From contig CAJOHV010000008.1 of assembly GCA_905234485.1 (NCBI GenBank), positions 1-48,262 on the forward strand: 48,262 bases of DNA, in the 5' to 3' direction. Positions 16,786-24,325 of the stretch are shown piece by piece. Numbering within the stretch: position 1 is the first letter of the stretch; each line of letters opens with the position of its first letter. This stretch comes from an uncultured Bacteroidales bacterium. GTDB lineage: Bacteria > Bacteroidota > Bacteroidia > Bacteroidales > UBA932. Position numbers and translations under genes: made by a program. Under the pieces are notes generated by a model. It was not told the origin of the DNA and made no database searches. It was given only the letters and a program-made list of their open reading frames with translations.

Positions 16786-18785
16786 AAGAACTGTTCGAAG
16801 AATTCAGGGAAGGATTTCTTTACGCAATCGGTGTCATCGATGACGATCGGTTCGGCGGCGGCGATGCTGGCGATCTTCAGAACCATGGCCATACGATGGT
16901 CGCGGTGCGCCGTGTACTGGCCGCCCTTAAGCAGCCGGCCGTTCAGGATGCGCGATGCGAGCGTCTCGCCCACGACCGAGAGGATGTCGCCTTCGATCCA
17001 GGCTTTCACGCCCATTTGCGTGAGCATTTCCACTATCGCGGTAGCGCGGTCGGTCTCTTTATTGCGCAGCCTGGACACTCCGGCGATGGTGCTCGTGCCG
17101 GAGCAGAACGCCGCCAGCAGGCTCACTATCGGGAAGATGTCCGGCGCCTGGCTGAGGTCGAAGTCGAAAGCCTCGAGCGGGCCCTTCTTCACACACACCA
17201 CGTCTTCGTCGTAGGCCACTGCCGCGCCGGCCTCCACCAGCACGTCGAGTATGGAGATGTCCGCCTGAAGCGACGAGGTGTCCAGGCCCGCTATCTCCAC
17301 GCTGCCGAAAAGCGCGCCGCCCACGAGGAAGTTCGCCGCCGCGCTCCAGTCGCCTTCGAGCCTGATGTCGGAGGCTTTATAGCTCTGCCCACCGTCGATG
17401 GTGAAATTGATGCCGGTGCAATAACTCCAGTCCTGCTGCGCGAGCATCTCGGCGTTGCCTTCGAGTTGCGCCCCGGCCTTGATGCCGAAGCGTCTCAGGA
17501 CATCGAGCGTGATAAACATATACGGGATGCTCTTCGGTTCGCCCACATAGACTTTCGAGTCTTTTGCATTCAACGGGAGCGCCATCAGCACGCCCGAGAC
17601 GAGTTGCGAGCCCGGTTTGCCCGGAAGGTCGGCCGTGCCCGCGATAAGTTCGCCTTTCACCGTGAGGGGAACGAAGATTTCCTTGCTCTCGCGCGGCTGT
17701 TCGTTGCGCAGGATCACGCCGAAGGCCGCCATAATGTCGGAGGCCGAGGCGAGGGGGCGCTTGAGCAGGGTTCCGCGACCCTCGATGCTGACGGGGCAAC
17801 CGTTGATCTGCGCGAGGATGGGTATCATCAGGCGGGCGAGGATGCCGGATTCGCCGGCGCAGATCTTCTCGACCGCGAGTTTTTCTTTGATCGGGCCAAG
17901 GCCCTCAATGGTCAGCGTGCTGCCTTTGCGGGTGACCTTCGCGCCGAGGGTCCGTGCTACCTTCACGGCCGATTCGGAGTCGTCGCAGGGGGTGTAGTTC
18001 TCGAGGTGCGAGGTGCCCTCGGCGAGGGCCGCGGCGATTATCGCCCGCTGGGCGAAGCTCTTCGAGCTCGGCACGGCGAAATCGCCGCGGTAGAGGCCGA
18101 GGAAGTCGCCGTAGACCTTCTGGTGCATTTCTTCCAGAGGGATCTGCCCGTCGGCCGCGGGTTCGTCAAGTGCTCCGTAGGAGAACGGGGCTCCGAGTTT
18201 CAGACAGTCGATTCTGGTGTTTTGACCTTGAGCGCCCATCGCGAAGGCGATGAGCCTCGTGCGAGGATAGTCCTGACCTTCCGGCGCCGCGGAAGTATAG
18301 AGTGCTTCTACCTGGTCGCAGTCTTTCTGTGCGCTTGCGGTTGTGACTATTTTCGCCACGTCCGCGCCGTAGCGGAAGCAACGCGCAGCCACTTGCTGGA
18401 GATATTCCAGGTCGGGGGTTTTCTCGAAGTCGTGGTATGATCTGATGAGTTCCGTGCCTGTCTTGTGGCAGAGTTTCTGGAAATACTTGCTGATGTTCAC
18501 AGGCGCCGCGAGGTCTACATCCACATAGCGCGCTCCAGCCTCCACAGCCTGCGACATTTTTCTGAGCGCTTTCTCCCACGCCATGTTGAATTCCTTCAGG
18601 CTGGGCGCGCCGGCCACTCTGTATGTGGCGATGAGAGGTTTTTCGCTCCCGCCAAAGAGTTCTTTGATTTCTTCTTCGCTGAGTTCGCAGAGGTCCAGGC
18701 GGATTTCCGCCATCTCCACGAACGGGTCATCGAGGATAGGAAGTATTTCCTGATATGTCTTATGCTGTATTGTTGTGCAGATCAT
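16782..18785 (-). CDS. aroA: fused 3-dehydroquinate dehydratase (type I) and EPSP synthase
   Basis: The protein has 667 residues and joins two shikimate-pathway enzymes. Residues 1 to about 225 are a type I dehydroquinase (AroD): 'MAEIRLDLCEL' (Glu), 'IRSYHDFEKTPD' (catalytic His) and 'ADVAKIVTTA' (Schiff-base Lys). Residues about 230-667 are EPSP synthase (AroA): 'VPSSKSFAQRAIIAAALAEG' (PEP/shikimate-3-P Lys-Ser-Arg), 'ICAGESGILARLMIP', 'DLPGKPGSQLVSGVLMALPL', 'GDWSAAANFLVGGALFGSVE', 'DIFPIVSLLAAF', 'LRNKETDRATAIVEML' and 'HRDHRMAM'. Both active sites look intact. It overlaps aroB and the GDPD gene by 4 bp each, so all three are probably cotranslated. The two intermediates are not consecutive: AroE and AroK steps lie between them. 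Confidence 0.93.
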   Translation of the reverse strand: MICTTIQHKTYQEILPILDDPFVEMAEIRLDLCELSEEEIKELFGGSEKPLIATYRVAGAPSLKEFNMAWEKALRKMSQAVEAGARYVDVDLAAPVNISKYFQKLCHKTGTELIRSYHDFEKTPDLEYLQQVAARCFRYGADVAKIVTTASAQKDCDQVEALYTSAAPEGQDYPRTRLIAFAMGAQGQNTRIDCLKLGAPFSYGALDEPAADGQIPLEEMHQKVYGDFLGLYRGDFAVPSSKSFAQRAIIAAALAEGTSHLENYTPCDDSESAVKVARTLGAKVTRKGSTLTIEGLGPIKEKLAVEKICAGESGILARLMIPILAQINGCPVSIEGRGTLLKRPLASASDIMAAFGVILRNEQPRESKEIFVPLTVKGELIAGTADLPGKPGSQLVSGVLMALPLNAKDSKVYVGEPKSIPYMFITLDVLRRFGIKAGAQLEGNAEMLAQQDWSYCTGINFTIDGGQSYKASDIRLEGDWSAAANFLVGGALFGSVEIAGLDTSSLQADISILDVLVEAGAAVAYDEDVVCVKKGPLEAFDFDLSQAPDIFPIVSLLAAFCSGTSTIAGVSRLRNKETDRATAIVEMLTQMGVKAWIEGDILSVVGETLASRILNGRLLKGGQYTAHRDHRMAMVLKIASIAAAEPIVIDDTDCVKKSFPEFFEQFL

Positions 18786-19813
18786 GCTTGTATCATAAGG
18801 TCTTTGAGACGGCGTTTCTTCAGGACCGGCTTGCCGATTTCCTTGAGGTAGACGAAATCTATCTTGTCGCCTTCGATCTTTTTGTCGTTGCCTATCGCGG
18901 GCAGAAGTTCTTCAGCTTTTGCGGGGAGTTGTGTCGGCAGACCGCACGACTCCAGGTCCTTTGCGAGTTTTGCCGCGAAGCCATGCTCGGCTATGTCCTC
19001 AATCTCCGATAGCCTCGCCGCCGCGACCATGCCTATCGAGACCGCCTCGCCGTGGCTGAAGTTCGCGATGGTGATTTCGTTGCCTTTGGTCATCGAGGTG
19101 CCGGCGCTTTGCCACCACTCTATCGCGTGGCCGTAGGTGTGTCCCAGGTTCAGGAGATGACGCTTGTCCCTGTCGAAGAGATCTTTCTTCACGGCCTTCT
19201 CCTTGAGTTTTGCCGCGGCTTTGGAGAGTTCGATTATCTCCGGAACCGCCGCGTCGATTGCCTCCTGAGTGTAGCCGGAACCATTGACCAGGGAGAACAG
19301 GCGGACAGCCTTGTCGTAGAGTTCCGGATCGAAAAGCAGGAAGGTCTTGATGAGTTCGGCCGAGCCGGATTTCCATTCTCTCGGGCTAAGTGTCTTGAGC
19401 GGTTCGGGAAGGATGTGCACCTTCTGGGGAAGGGTTATCGTTCCGACCGCGTTTTTCATACCGTCAAGGTTCACACCGGTCTTTCCTCCTATCGCCGCGT
19501 CGACCTGGGCCAGTAAGGTCGTAGGCACATATTCTACTGGCAGGCCCCTCTTGTAGAGGGCGCCCGCAAGGCCGACGACGTCAGTGGTCACGCCGCCTCC
19601 GACGGCGACCAGCGTCGCGCCCTTATCCGCGCCGTTAGCGAGCAGCCAACTGCATATCGCCTGCACCGTCGCAAGAGATTTATCCTCTTCAGTGGCGACT
19701 ATTGCCATCTTATCCTTCACCTCGCAGTACCCCTCTTTCTCCCACTTCGCCGCAAGTTTCCCCGCGAACTCCTCCACCGCCAGGTCGTAAACTATGTATG
19801 CCTGTTTTTTCAT
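18782..19813 (-). CDS. aroB: 3-dehydroquinate synthase
   Basis: AroB makes 3-dehydroquinate from DAHP, the second step of the shikimate pathway; it is cytoplasmic and NAD- and Zn/Co-dependent. The 343 residues from the ATG at 19813 (MKKQAYIVYD) give normal family length; an upstream in-frame ATG at 19870 would add 19 unlikely residues. Motifs are the NAD-binding 'GGGVTTDVVGLAGALYKRG', 'VPTTLLAQVDAAIGGKTGVN' and the metal ligands in 'GSAELIK', 'NLGHTYGHAIE' and 'FSHGEAVSIGM'. It is the first gene of aroB / aroD-aroA / LamG-GDPD (4-bp overlaps) and is divergent from the tRNA-Leu gene. Confidence 0.96.
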   Translation of the reverse strand: MKKQAYIVYDLAVEEFAGKLAAKWEKEGYCEVKDKMAIVATEEDKSLATVQAICSWLLANGADKGATLVAVGGGVTTDVVGLAGALYKRGLPVEYVPTTLLAQVDAAIGGKTGVNLDGMKNAVGTITLPQKVHILPEPLKTLSPREWKSGSAELIKTFLLFDPELYDKAVRLFSLVNGSGYTQEAIDAAVPEIIELSKAAAKLKEKAVKKDLFDRDKRHLLNLGHTYGHAIEWWQSAGTSMTKGNEITIANFSHGEAVSIGMVAAARLSEIEDIAEHGFAAKLAKDLESCGLPTQLPAKAEELLPAIGNDKKIEGDKIDFVYLKEIGKPVLKKRRLKDLMIQA

Positions 19814-19835
19814 AAAAGCGAAAATAACCATAAAA

Positions 19836-19866
19836 TTTGAATAATCGCGATTTTGCCTTACCTTTG
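19836..19866 (+). promoter_or_regulatory. Bacteroides-type promoter for tRNA-Leu
   Basis: TTTG (19836-19839), 19-nt spacer, TACCTTTG (19859-19866): an exact match to TTTG-N19-21-TAnnTTTG. Transcription would start about 60 nt before the mature tRNA 5' end, leaving a leader for RNase P to remove. It overlaps the upstream region of the divergent aroB. Confidence 0.75.
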
Positions 19867-19928
19867 CCATCGAATCCGGATGGAGTCTCGCGGTGTTGCT
19901 GCACCTTACTCTTCTCCGAATCCTACCA

Positions 19929-20013
19929 GCCCGAATGGCGGAATTGGTAGACGCGCTGGACTCAAAATCCAGTGTCCCTTAAAGACGTGCCGGTTCGATC
20001 CCGGCTTTGGGCA
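19929..20013 (+). tRNA. tRNA-Leu (anticodon CAA)
   Basis: This is an 85-nt class II tRNA. The acceptor stem GCCCGAA pairs with TTTGGGC (one G-U). The D-arm contains GGTAGACGC. The anticodon stem CTGGA/TCCAG encloses the loop CTCAAAA, giving anticodon CAA, which reads UUG. A long variable arm typical of leucine tRNAs follows, and the T-arm is GCCGG-TTCGATC-CCGGC. The discriminator is A (20013); CCA is not encoded. It is a single-gene unit with its own promoter and intrinsic terminator. Confidence 0.96.
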
Positions 20014-20016
20014 CAC

Positions 20017-20047
20017 AAAAAAGCATCGCTTCCCGCGATGCTTTTTT
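20017..20047 (+). terminator. intrinsic terminator after tRNA-Leu
   Basis: A-tract, then GCATCGC - TTCCC loop - GCGATGC, then TTTTTT. The 7-bp GC-rich stem can extend to 13 bp using the A and T tracts, so it could work on either strand. Confidence 0.9.
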
Positions 20048-20291
20048 CGTGCCCGGGGCAAACCGTTTTTGTCCACATTACCCTACCTCGAATGAGGGGG
20101 GGGCGTACCATCTCAAACTCCCCTGCGTCGGGCTTCGCCCTCCATAATCTCCCCGCACCGAACGGTGCTCCTTTCTCGTGCTTGGGGCGCCTCTGATTCC
20201 GGCGGGTTTTCGCTACTATTTCCCGCGGAAACGCTCATTTTCTCTCATTCGGCGAGATTTTAGGCTGTTTTTCCGCCGGGATGTGCGTTTC

Positions 20292-20433
20292 CGCCAAGAT
20301 GAAGCCAAGGCACCCCTCTCAGACGCCCTTCTGACTGGGGTCTCTCGGTTTCATGCCCCGAAATCAGCCCATGAAGCCAGCCCACCACGTCCACAATGCC
20401 TTCTGGGGCATCCTATCTGGTTTCATCTTGGCG
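20292..20433 (+). repeat. double-hairpin intergenic repeat, family B, copy 1
   Basis: The ends are an inverted repeat: CGCCAAGATGAAGCCA at the left and TGGTTTCATCTTGGCG at the right (15 of 16 pair). Inside is a second inverted pair, GGTTTCATG ... CATGAAGCC, so four ATGAAGCC-type arms alternate in orientation. The sequence aligns over its whole length with the reverse complement of 24326-24465, including the shared core CCGAAATC..CCCATGAAGCCA. It resembles a BIME or MITE. Confidence 0.75.
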
Positions 20434-20578
20434 AAAAAACAATCAATTCCCGCATTTTAGCCAGACAGCGCCACTGCACGAAATCACCAACACTGCCCAG
20501 AAGTGGCTGCGGGGCATTCGCCGGGACGGGAGTGGGACGCGAAGGCTTGGACAAACGGGCGTCGCACTCGTGAAAGTT

Positions 20579-20603
20579 GGCGGGAAGGCTAGCCTTCCTC
20601 GCC
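20579..20603. repeat. GC-rich palindrome
   Basis: GGCG-GGAAGGCT directly abuts AGCCTTCC-T-CGCC: 12 pairable positions with one bulge and no loop. As RNA it could only form with a rearranged tip. No U-tract follows, so it is not a clear terminator. Confidence 0.5.
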
Positions 20604-20799
20604 GCAGTTTCCGGCTCCGCCCCTCTCTAGAGTATTTGATTCGAACGCAGAAAGGAGATACCGATTCGAGCGGAAACTCACGCCCTGAGCGATTAGGGGC
20701 GGCATACCTTTATTCAACGTCTTCTGCCGGGCTACCGCCCAGGCCCAAAAACCGCAGGTGGCAAGTTGATGCGAGCTCGGCGACGCGCGGACCGGAAGA

Positions 20800-21183
20800 T
20801 TACCCGTTCAGTTTCTGCTCGATTTTGTTGAGGGTGTCGAAGAATCTGCCCGTGGCGACGGCGGGACCCATGAGAAGAAGACCGAAAGTGTTCCAGCCGA
20901 ACATATGCCACCAGGAGGTGTAAGGGCCCTCGATGCCGAGGGCAATTGCTTTCGTCTTCAGCTCCCGGGCAATACGCGACATCCACACGAGAGGATAGAT
21001 GAATAGCGTGGGGATGCCAAGCAGATACGCGATCCAATAGCGCTGAGTCTTGCGCCCGAGGATATAGTCCAACTCATCCTGCAATCCGCCCAGCGGCATA
21101 TAGAACAGGAAGAAAAGCCCGGCGGTGAAGAAATCGATAAAGCCGAGCCAGAATCCTGGCCTATGTGTGTGTTTAAACCTCAC
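20800..21183 (-). CDS. small membrane protein, DUF4234-like
   Basis: The protein has 127 residues with three hydrophobic stretches: about 10-32 (FWLGFIDFFTAGLFFLFYMP), 49-68 (YWIAYLLGIPTLFIYPLVWM) and 96-112 (WNTFGLLLMGPAVATGR). Charged loops lie between them, and there is no cleavable signal peptide. The arrangement resembles small DUF4234 membrane proteins; function is unknown. Its start overlaps the stop of the TfoX-like gene by 4 bp, so it is the last gene of the 23185-20800 operon. The family name is tentative; that it is a membrane protein is well supported. Confidence 0.65.
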   Translation of the reverse strand: MRFKHTHRPGFWLGFIDFFTAGLFFLFYMPLGGLQDELDYILGRKTQRYWIAYLLGIPTLFIYPLVWMSRIARELKTKAIALGIEGPYTSWWHMFGWNTFGLLLMGPAVATGRFFDTLNKIEQKLNG

Positions 21184-21704
21184 TGTTTTAATAATATCGG
21201 ATAAGCCTCAACTGCGTCTCGGAAAGTGAGGCCGGCGTTCTCGCGGAGCCAGCTTTGGAATTCCACCTTGAAACGGAATGACGGGCCAAGGTACTGCACA
21301 AAGAATGCGCGCAGGTCCTGAGAACATACAATATTGGGAGCGATGACGTCGTCCAGGGACTCCGGCACCTGGCGGTTGACAGCACTTCTTTTGGCCTTCG
21401 ACTTGCCGGACATCAGTTCCGGCAGCGTTGCCCTGATAATATCCACGAGATAGTCGCGGTCATCCACATTCGTAATGTAGAAATGCTCCCGGGCGCTGGG
21501 ATAGGGCGGACGGAGAACGACTTCGTCCAGAACAGCCTCCCCGGCATCGGTCATCTTGATGTAGAGATTGTTGTCACAGATAAGGCCGAAGAGCACACCA
21601 TTGCAATAAATACAATAGTCCCCCATCATCTTCTTGACGGCGATTTCACCGGCACCGGCGCACTGGTCCATTATGTATTGAACAAAGTCGGAATTGCAAG
21701 CCAT
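21180..21704 (-). CDS. TfoX N-terminal domain protein with DUF6434-like C-terminus
   Basis: The protein has 174 residues. Residues about 1-95 match the TfoX N-terminal domain: 'VKKMMGDYCIYCNGVLFGLI', 'NNLYIKMTDAGEAVL' and 'PYPSAREHFYI'. After a short basic linker (SGKSKAKRSAV), residues about 115-174 match the small domain often attached to TfoX_N in Bacteroidota: 'LDDVIAPNIVCSQDLRAFFV', 'GPSFRFKVEFQSWLRENAGL'. TfoX relates to competence regulation in Proteobacteria, but stand-alone TfoX_N proteins elsewhere have no proven role. The ATG overlaps the stop of the upstream GHL10 gene (TAATG), indicating coupled translation. Confidence 0.8.
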   Translation of the reverse strand: MACNSDFVQYIMDQCAGAGEIAVKKMMGDYCIYCNGVLFGLICDNNLYIKMTDAGEAVLDEVVLRPPYPSAREHFYITNVDDRDYLVDIIRATLPELMSGKSKAKRSAVNRQVPESLDDVIAPNIVCSQDLRAFFVQYLGPSFRFKVEFQSWLRENAGLTFRDAVEAYPILLKQ

Positions 21705-22921
21705 TATTTTTCAATCAGTTCGTGGAAGAGTTCCCAGAGGGATGGGTCCTTGCGGAGGGCGTCGACCGGGAAGAAGGATAAGCCATCGGCGTTCTCATAG
21801 AGGAATTCGAAGGCCTCTTCGATCGGGCAGCCGGCGGAGATTGAGCCGTAGACTATGTTGTCCGAACCCACGAGACGGCGGGCGCGGGCAAGGTCGAACT
21901 CCATGGACTCGGGGTCGTCGGGGCCATAGACCCGCGGGCGATAGGTGCCCAGTTCGAAGTAGTCCACGAGATCCGCTATGCCGGTGGAAGCATAGTCGTC
22001 GGCCGCCCAGGGGTAGTCCATAGGTTCAGCGGTGCCGGGCGAGCACCAGTTCTGGCCGGTCGTGTACAGGGCCTGCCACCAGCCGGCGCCCCAATAGCGA
22101 AGGGCCGTTCGGGGCGAGACGCGGTCTACGATCTCGCGCACCTCGCGGACGTAGCCCTGAATCACGGACGAGCGCCACTTGATCCACTGCTTGTACAGCG
22201 GGCCGGGCACGATATCGTCAGGGTCGGCTGACGCGAAGGTGAAGATGTCCGCCGGGAAATGCTCAACCGGCCGGCCGAGCCACTGCTCGAACGCGCTGCG
22301 TGAATAATCAGAAAAGTCGCAGTTGATATTGTTATAGCGGCAGTAGTCCAGTTGGAAGCCGTCGGGCTTATACTTCCTCAACAGTTCCTCAATATACCCC
22401 AGCACGAAGTCGTGCACTTCCGGGTGCGAAGGGTTCATGAAGCAGAACACGCCCGGCCGGCGGTCTTCGCGGATGTCGCGCAGGCCGTCCGGGAGATACT
22501 CCACGCAGAACCAGCCGTCTTTAGTGCTGTCGCGGAAGGCTGGCCCGTCGTCCAGTTGCCATGCCCCCAGCGGGAACACGGCGCAGGTCAGCGAAACCTT
22601 CAGCCCGCGCTTGCGCCCCTCGCGCAGGAACACCCCGGCGTAGTCCCAGTCTTCGTGGGCATGCGGCCGCGTCTTCATGGTGCGCATAGGCTCGAGGTAC
22701 GAACTCTCGAACTCGCAGTAGCCCACGACCGGCTTCACGTCCACCTTGATTGAGTTGAAGCCCGCCCACGCGATGGTGTCCAGCAGACCGCAGACCGCCT
22801 CCGGCGTGGGATAACGGTCCCATAGCCCGTCCGCCGGTATGGACACGACTATCTCCTTCTCCGCCGGCTTCGCGCACGAACACAGAAGCAGGCAGGAAAG
22901 CAAGATGACGATGTGCTTCAT
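21704..22921 (-). CDS. GHL10-like family 10 glycosylhydrolase, lipoprotein
   Basis: The protein has 405 residues. The lipoprotein signal is MKHIVILLSCLLLCSC (lipobox LCSC, Cys 16), and the catalytic domain follows almost immediately. The family block reads 'PDGFQLDYCRYNNINCDF', then 'SDYSRSAFEQWLGRPVEHFP', aligning with the copies at 2932 and 4329. 'TTGQNWCSPG' corresponds to the NGQNWAS/GVNWAS segment of the others. Unlike those copies it is not beside a SusCD pair but in an operon with an 84-residue protein upstream and a TfoX-like gene downstream. It is probably surface-attached and acts on an unidentified glycan. Confidence 0.83.
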   Translation of the reverse strand: MKHIVILLSCLLLCSCAKPAEKEIVVSIPADGLWDRYPTPEAVCGLLDTIAWAGFNSIKVDVKPVVGYCEFESSYLEPMRTMKTRPHAHEDWDYAGVFLREGRKRGLKVSLTCAVFPLGAWQLDDGPAFRDSTKDGWFCVEYLPDGLRDIREDRRPGVFCFMNPSHPEVHDFVLGYIEELLRKYKPDGFQLDYCRYNNINCDFSDYSRSAFEQWLGRPVEHFPADIFTFASADPDDIVPGPLYKQWIKWRSSVIQGYVREVREIVDRVSPRTALRYWGAGWWQALYTTGQNWCSPGTAEPMDYPWAADDYASTGIADLVDYFELGTYRPRVYGPDDPESMEFDLARARRLVGSDNIVYGSISAGCPIEEAFEFLYENADGLSFFPVDALRKDPSLWELFHELIEK

Positions 22922-22930
22922 CTAGAAATA

Positions 22931-23185
22931 TTAATCTCCGTAGGGATTGGCTTCATCCCATTCTTTCAGGATGTAGCCGTGCTTATGCTCGCAGTGGTCG
23001 TGGATCCAGGTCTTATGCTCCTCGGGCTGCGCGTTCCACCACGCAGAGCACGCCGGATACTGATATTCCGCCTCTTTCGGCTCCACGCCGGTGTATTTCT
23101 TTATGCCCTTCTTGGCTACCCTTTCCTTCTGTGCCACAGAAAGTGACGTCCACCAAAGATTCAAATCGTCGTGTTTCATATCCAT
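22931..23185 (-). CDS. small conserved Trp-rich protein, function unknown
   Basis: The protein has 84 residues, or 82 if the Met at 23179 is used; both fit the short leader. It is hydrophilic, with no signal or membrane segment, and rich in Trp, Lys, Glu and His: 'LNLWWTSLSVAQKERVAKKG', 'YQYPACSAWWNAQPEEHKTW', 'HDHCEHKHGYILKEWDEA'. Evenly spaced Trp pairs and the WW..L...QKE pattern suggest a small helical fold. I do not recognise a characterised family. It is the first gene of a four-gene operon (9 bp before the GHL10 gene) and has a consensus promoter directly upstream, so it is likely expressed. Confidence 0.75.
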   Translation of the reverse strand: MDMKHDDLNLWWTSLSVAQKERVAKKGIKKYTGVEPKEAEYQYPACSAWWNAQPEEHKTWIHDHCEHKHGYILKEWDEANPYGD

Positions 23186-23198
23186 CGTATTACCCGGA

Positions 23199-23230
23199 CA
23201 AAATTAATCAATTTTTGTTAGTTGCTCAAA
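23199..23230 (-). promoter_or_regulatory. Bacteroides-type promoter for the 23185-20800 operon
   Basis: On the minus strand: TTTG (23230-23227), 20-nt spacer, TAATTTTG (23206-23199), an exact consensus match. The -7 box ends 13 nt before the ATG at 23185 (19 nt before the alternative at 23179), so the leader is very short. Confidence 0.72.
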
Positions 23231-23237
23231 TAGCGCA

Positions 23238-23267
23238 GTATCTCTGCAGGATATCCCGCAGAGATAC
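23238..23267 (-). terminator. strong hairpin after aroC, without a U-tract
   Basis: GTATCTCTGC - 10-nt loop - GCAGAGATAC, a perfect 10-bp stem 9 bp beyond the aroC stop. The loop itself contains GGATATCC. No run of T follows on either strand, so a classical terminator is uncertain; it also lies just upstream of the next operon's -33 box. Confidence 0.5.
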
Positions 23268-23276
23268 GGAATAGTT

Positions 23277-24275
23277 TTACCGTTGCAGAAGGTCGGCGAG
23301 GACGAGGGCGGCGACGGATTCGACGATGACGGGGCAGCGGCGGGCGAAGCACACGTCGTGCCTGCCGCTGACGGTCAGCGTCTCTTCGGCTTCGGTCTCG
23401 AAATTCCAGGTCATCTGTGGCTTGCTGACGGACGACGTCGGTTTGAAGGCGACGCGGAACACGACGGGGGCGCCGTTAGTCAGGCCACCGTTGATGCCGC
23501 CGGCGCCGTTCTTCGCAGGACGTCCGTCCGGGCCGAAGGGATCGTTGTGTTCGGATCCCTTCATTGCTGCGGCTTTGAATCCGTCGCCGAATTCGATTCC
23601 ACGGACACCAGGGATTGCGAATATGGCGTGGGAGATCATCGATTCAACGCTGTCCCAGAAGGGTTCGCCAACTCCGATGGGAAGGTTTTCGATGACGCAT
23701 TCCACGACTCCGCCGAGAGAATCCCCCTCTTTCGCCGCTTGCGCGATCAGCTCTTCCCACTTCGAAGGGTCTTCACTACCGCCAAGAGCGACTAGTTGTG
23801 ACGAAAATTTTATCCCATCCAGGACCTTCTTCGCCACAACACCAGCAGCCACGAGCGGCAGAGTGAGCCTTCCGGCGAAATGGCCGCCGCCACGCGGGTC
23901 GTTGTTGCCGTCGAACTTGATTGCGGCAACGAAGTCCGCGTGGCCGGGGCGCGGAGTCGCCGCGAACTGGGCATAGTCTTCCGGGCGCACGTTCGCGTTC
24001 TCGAAAACTATCGCCAGCGGAGAACCTGTCGTGTGACCGTTGAACACCCCGCTCAGAATCTGCGGCTTGTCCGCCTCCTTGCGTGCAGTCATGCCGAGTG
24101 CTCCAAGACCGTCGGCCTTTCCTTCCGCGCCAGGAGACCTCCTGGCTATGTCCTCCGCAAAGTCCTCTTCGCAGAGTTCAATTCCTGCCGGCACTCCGTC
24201 CAGCACGACACCGACAACCGGTCCGTGCGACTCGCCGAACACCGTCACCCTGAAACTATGTCCAAAACTATTCAT
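23277..24275 (-). CDS. aroC: chorismate synthase
   Basis: AroC makes chorismate from EPSP, the last common step of aromatic synthesis; it is FMN-dependent and cytoplasmic. The 332 residues from the ATG at 24275 (MNSFGHSFRVTVFGESHGPV) are chosen over an ATG five codons upstream because the family begins with this segment. Motifs are 'FGESHG', 'RPGHADFVAAIKF', 'DPRGGGHFAGRLTLPLVAAG', 'GVRGIEFGDGF', 'NGAGGINGGLTNGAPVVFRV' and 'GRHDVCFARR'. It is slightly shorter than the E. coli protein (361). It is not in the aroB operon but lies about 4 kb away. Repeat B2 begins about 50 bp upstream of its start. Confidence 0.96.
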   Translation of the reverse strand: MNSFGHSFRVTVFGESHGPVVGVVLDGVPAGIELCEEDFAEDIARRSPGAEGKADGLGALGMTARKEADKPQILSGVFNGHTTGSPLAIVFENANVRPEDYAQFAATPRPGHADFVAAIKFDGNNDPRGGGHFAGRLTLPLVAAGVVAKKVLDGIKFSSQLVALGGSEDPSKWEELIAQAAKEGDSLGGVVECVIENLPIGVGEPFWDSVESMISHAIFAIPGVRGIEFGDGFKAAAMKGSEHNDPFGPDGRPAKNGAGGINGGLTNGAPVVFRVAFKPTSSVSKPQMTWNFETEAEETLTVSGRHDVCFARRCPVIVESVAALVLADLLQR

Positions 24276-24325
24276 AAAAATAAATATCATGTCCGAGATG
24301 AATGCCTATTCCCTCGTTTGTTCTC

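Larger units (their letters stand above)
20048..20799. other. 752-bp gap without a supported gene
   Basis: Open frames here have no family resemblance, no signal and biased, Arg/Pro-rich composition, so I call no gene. The gap holds a 10-bp inverted pair GCGGAAACGC (20225-20234) / GCGTTTCCGC (20285-20294), the 142-bp element B1 (20292-20433), and a GC-rich palindrome (20579-20603). I checked for RNase P RNA and tmRNA signatures and did not recognise them. The gap separates the rightward tRNA from the converging end of the 20800-23185 operon. Confidence 0.6.

Noticed and set aside
16896..18440. Long rightward open frame (over 500 codons) opposite aroD-aroA
   Set aside because: It is antisense to a gene with intact catalytic motifs, has no family resemblance, and its His/Arg/Glu-rich composition is typical of the reverse frame of GC-rich genes.
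20048..20799. RNase P RNA or tmRNA gene
   Set aside because: I looked for conserved core segments of both on either strand and could not recognise them.
20178..20923. Rightward open frames across the gap after tRNA-Leu
   Set aside because: They are Arg/Pro/Ser-rich, cross repeat B1 and the palindrome, and run into the converging membrane-protein gene; there is no signal or motif.
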